Origin: Desulfobacteraceae bacterium
GTDB lineage: Bacteria; Desulfobacterota; DSM-4660; Desulfatiglandales; Desulfatiglandaceae
DNA length: 8,184 nt
Direction: 5' to 3'
NCBI GenBank assembly: GCA_030632525.1
Contig: DAOVUP010000044.1
Location: forward strand, 1 to 8,184
Both the position numbers and the translations under genes were made by a program. The notes below the pieces were generated by a model, which saw nothing but the letters and a program-made list of their open reading frames with translations, was not told where the DNA came from and did no database searches. This document shows, in pieces, positions 6,693 to 8,184 of the stretch. The number at the start of each line of letters is the position of its first letter. The first letter of the stretch is position 1.

Positions 6693-7868
6693 ATGAGCGA
6701 ATATGATATTTTCAAAGCCAATCCGAGAATGCCAAAAAAGGTCAGGTTAGGTGATATCACCATCAGGGACGGATTTCAGCATGAGGAGGAATGGATACCC
6801 ACCGAGGCCAAGATATATTATCTCCAGGAACTGGCCTTTGCCGGTGTGAAACGGATGGAGGTGACCAATTTGGGAAACCCCAGGATCATGCCCCAGTTCA
6901 AAGACTGTGAGGAGGTCCTTAAAGGGGTGCACAACGACATATTTAAAAAGAGATTAGCCAAGAGAGGCATCAATCACGAGGATATTGAATGGACGGCCGT
7001 AACCATCAGGGAAGGTGCCGTGGATCAAGCTATCCGGCTCAAGGAACAAGGCTATGGCCCGGACAGGGTCCTGATGATGGTATCCACCGATGAGGAGCAT
7101 CATTTTGCGAACAGTGGCACCACACTGCCCGATTACTGGATGGAGGCGGAGCGCTGTATCAAGAAGTGCAAAGCTGCCGGCATCAAGATGTGCGGTACGG
7201 TGAGCACCATATGGGGCAGCCCCATTTCAGGTCCTACCAAATTTGAGGAGGCCGTGGAATTTACCAAGCGGTGGCTCAGTATCGGGGCCGATGATATTGA
7301 ACATGCAGACCATGATGGTTCTGCACCGCCCAATCGGGTTTACCGCTATTTTTCAATGATATTAGATGAAATACCTAATACGGATCTCCACATAGCCCAT
7401 TTTCATGTAACCAGGGGATGGGGCCTTGCAAACGTCCTGGCCGCCCTTCAAGCAGGGATCGATATATTTGAGGGAACCATTGGCGGTATGGGCGGACAGC
7501 CTGCCAATTTTCTGGGAAAAACTCCCGTACCTGGCACAGGATCCTATTATTACAAAGATCCCAATGTGGTGGGACTGGTCACATTTGAAGATATGTGTGT
7601 CATGTTAGATGAGATGGGGATTGATATCGACGGGATAGATGTGGACAGGATACTGGAACTCGGCATGATGATGGAAAAGACGGCGGGGAGGAGATTACGC
7701 TCCGAATCAATCCTGAACGGCAGGATCCCAAAAGAGGCGCGCGAACAATTCAAACGGCCAGGGCTCCCAAAAGTAAAAGAGAAGTTAGGAGAGAAACCGG
7801 GCGTGGTCATACCCGAGGGGTGGCCGGAAAAGGCCGAAGTGCCCGCGGAAGTCCTTAGGGAAACTTGA
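6693..7868 (+). CDS. HMG-CoA-lyase-like (DRE-TIM metallolyase superfamily) protein with altered active site
   Basis: A 391-residue TIM-barrel protein; true HMG-CoA lyases are nearer 300. Conserved features are IRDGFQ (24-29, catalytic Arg25 and metal-ligand Asp26), MEVTN (55-59, Glu56), DIEHADHDG (201-209), and the metal-binding pair His236 and His238 in AHFHVTRGWGLANVLA. Where HMG-CoA lyase has GLGGCPYA with its essential Cys, this protein has GMGGQPAN, so Cys is replaced by Gln269. By eye the later GNVATED segment, which supplies an Asn metal ligand, reads GLVTFED. About 14 extra residues (PVPGTGSYYYKDP) lie between. A C-C bond lyase or aldol/Claisen-type reaction is still likely because Arg, Asp, Glu and both His remain, but HMG-CoA lyase activity is doubtful. 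The ATG has a strong AGGAGG 5 nt upstream. It is 63 bp after gcdA and presumably in the same operon. A proline- and charge-rich tail (about 350-391) is poorly conserved in appearance. Confidence 0.88.
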   Translation: MSEYDIFKANPRMPKKVRLGDITIRDGFQHEEEWIPTEAKIYYLQELAFAGVKRMEVTNLGNPRIMPQFKDCEEVLKGVHNDIFKKRLAKRGINHEDIEWTAVTIREGAVDQAIRLKEQGYGPDRVLMMVSTDEEHHFANSGTTLPDYWMEAERCIKKCKAAGIKMCGTVSTIWGSPISGPTKFEEAVEFTKRWLSIGADDIEHADHDGSAPPNRVYRYFSMILDEIPNTDLHIAHFHVTRGWGLANVLAALQAGIDIFEGTIGGMGGQPANFLGKTPVPGTGSYYYKDPNVVGLVTFEDMCVMLDEMGIDIDGIDVDRILELGMMMEKTAGRRLRSESILNGRIPKEAREQFKRPGLPKVKEKLGEKPGVVIPEGWPEKAEVPAEVLRET

Positions 7869-7887
7869 AACTCGAAACTTGAAATTC
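7860..7887. repeat. 7-bp tandem repeat, four copies, over the stop codon
   Basis: The units are GAAACTT (7860-7866), GAAACTC (7867-7873), GAAACTT (7874-7880) and GAAATTC (7881-7887), so copies 1 and 3 are identical and the others differ by one or two bases. The stop codon TGA (7866-7868) of the upstream gene lies inside the array, and its last codons (Glu-Thr) come from the first unit. From general familiarity, similar degenerate heptamers are scattered between genes in several Desulfobacterota genomes; I cannot verify that here. Confidence 0.85.
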
Positions 7888-8014
7888 GGTAACACATTTA
7901 GGCGCCAGGTTACGGCTATAAGACGCGACACGACATAAATGCTACAGGATGGATGGTCCAATAGCCGGTCTGCTACCCTCGTAAGCGACAGAGCAGGGGA
8001 GATATGGATTGTAG
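7869..8014. other. Convergent intergenic gap without recognisable gene or strong terminator
   Basis: These 146 bp lie between two genes transcribed towards each other. Apart from the 7-bp repeat at the left edge I see only a weak inverted repeat (GTAAC near 7889-7893 with GTTAC near 7909-7913) and no T-run, so no convincing intrinsic terminator. A plus-strand reading frame from 7939 to the right edge has composition unlike a real protein and lies antisense to a better candidate. Confidence 0.4.
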
Positions 8015-8184
8015 TTAGCGCCTCGGGGGGAGGGATCGGGAGAGAGGAATCCTGCTGTAGAGTTCTCTTTGGACTTTTTCAGCCAAGGCAAACACCACAT
8101 GCTCATCAAGCCCGGTCTTTACCCCTAATTTACCGAAAAACGGAACCAGTTTCTCGGTCGGTTGATTTCCGGGGGCCCCTGTAA
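8015..8184 (-). CDS. C-terminal end of a probable HMG-CoA-lyase/aldolase-type (DRE-TIM) enzyme, running off the right edge
   Basis: The minus strand is open from the window edge to a TAA at 8015-8017, giving 55 residues that begin TGAPGNQPTEKLVPFFGKLG and continue VKTGLDEHVVFALAEKVQRE. The spacing of G-N-x-x-T-E-x-L-V followed by L-G-V-x-T-G-L-D matches the C-terminal barrel segment of HMGL-like enzymes (GNVATEDLVYMLEGLGIDTGID in HMG-CoA lyase; GNAPLEVF...G in 4-hydroxy-2-oxovalerate aldolase). This helix and strand normally supply the Asn metal ligand, which is present here. The basic tail (SRIPLSRSLPPRR) is not recognisable and might reflect a frameshift near the end. The start and the rest of the active site lie outside the window, so substrate class is open. 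It converges on the other lyase-like gene at 6693-7868. Confidence 0.55.
   Translation of the reverse strand, partial: TGAPGNQPTEKLVPFFGKLGVKTGLDEHVVFALAEKVQRELYSRIPLSRSLPPRR

Noticed and set aside
7889..7914. Possible terminator hairpin GTAAC...GTTAC after the lyase-like gene
   Set aside because: Only about 5 bp of stem around a 15-nt loop and no T-run on either side; too weak to call.
7939..8184. Plus-strand open frame of about 81 codons at the right edge
   Set aside because: Its translation is low-complexity and unrecognisable, it has no ribosome binding site, and the opposite strand encodes a segment matching the HMGL-like superfamily.

Overview
The window looks like chromosomal DNA from an anaerobic Desulfobacterota (former Deltaproteobacteria) bacterium, probably a sulfate reducer or syntroph. 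This is inference. It rests on a glutaconyl-CoA decarboxylase-type carboxyltransferase beside acyl-CoA enzymes, an IHF/HU protein beginning MTLTK, mid-range GC content, and short heptamer/octamer tandem repeats at gene borders. I see no insertion sequence, phage gene, CRISPR array, tRNA or rRNA.

Layout. Positions 1-3382 hold three minus-strand genes. Read in their own direction they are an acyl-CoA dehydrogenase (2231-3382), an MsbA-type ABC exporter (280-2133) and the first 56 codons of an IHF/HU-family DNA-binding protein that runs off the left edge. A five-copy 8-bp tandem repeat sits directly in front of the proposed MsbA start. A 294-bp regulatory gap (3383-3676) separates this block from a divergent plus-strand block. 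The gap holds a near-consensus minus-strand promoter (TTGACA, 17 bp, TATAAA) whose -10 is overlapped by a perfect 12-bp palindrome, a weaker plus-strand promoter, a second dyad and a short direct repeat. The plus-strand block is a long crotonase-superfamily enzyme (3677-4888), gcdA (4890-6629, a 1-bp gap) and an HMG-CoA-lyase-like protein (6693-7868). A four-copy 7-bp repeat covers the stop codon of the last gene. At the right edge a convergent minus-strand gene enters; only its last 55 codons are visible and they resemble the end of another HMG-CoA-lyase/aldolase-type enzyme.

How the genes may work together. A dehydrogenase, a biotin-dependent carboxyltransferase, a hydratase-fold enzyme and an HMG-CoA-lyase-fold enzyme are the four enzyme classes of isovalerate/leucine catabolism. 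However, the carboxyltransferase is of the glutaconyl-CoA decarboxylase alpha type, and the lyase-like protein lacks the catalytic cysteine of true HMG-CoA lyase. The cluster therefore more likely handles a dicarboxylic or branched acyl-CoA intermediate whose identity the sequence does not reveal. GcdA normally needs a biotin carrier and a membrane Na+-pump subunit; neither is encoded here. The MsbA-like exporter and the IHF-like protein look like housekeeping neighbours unrelated to this metabolism.
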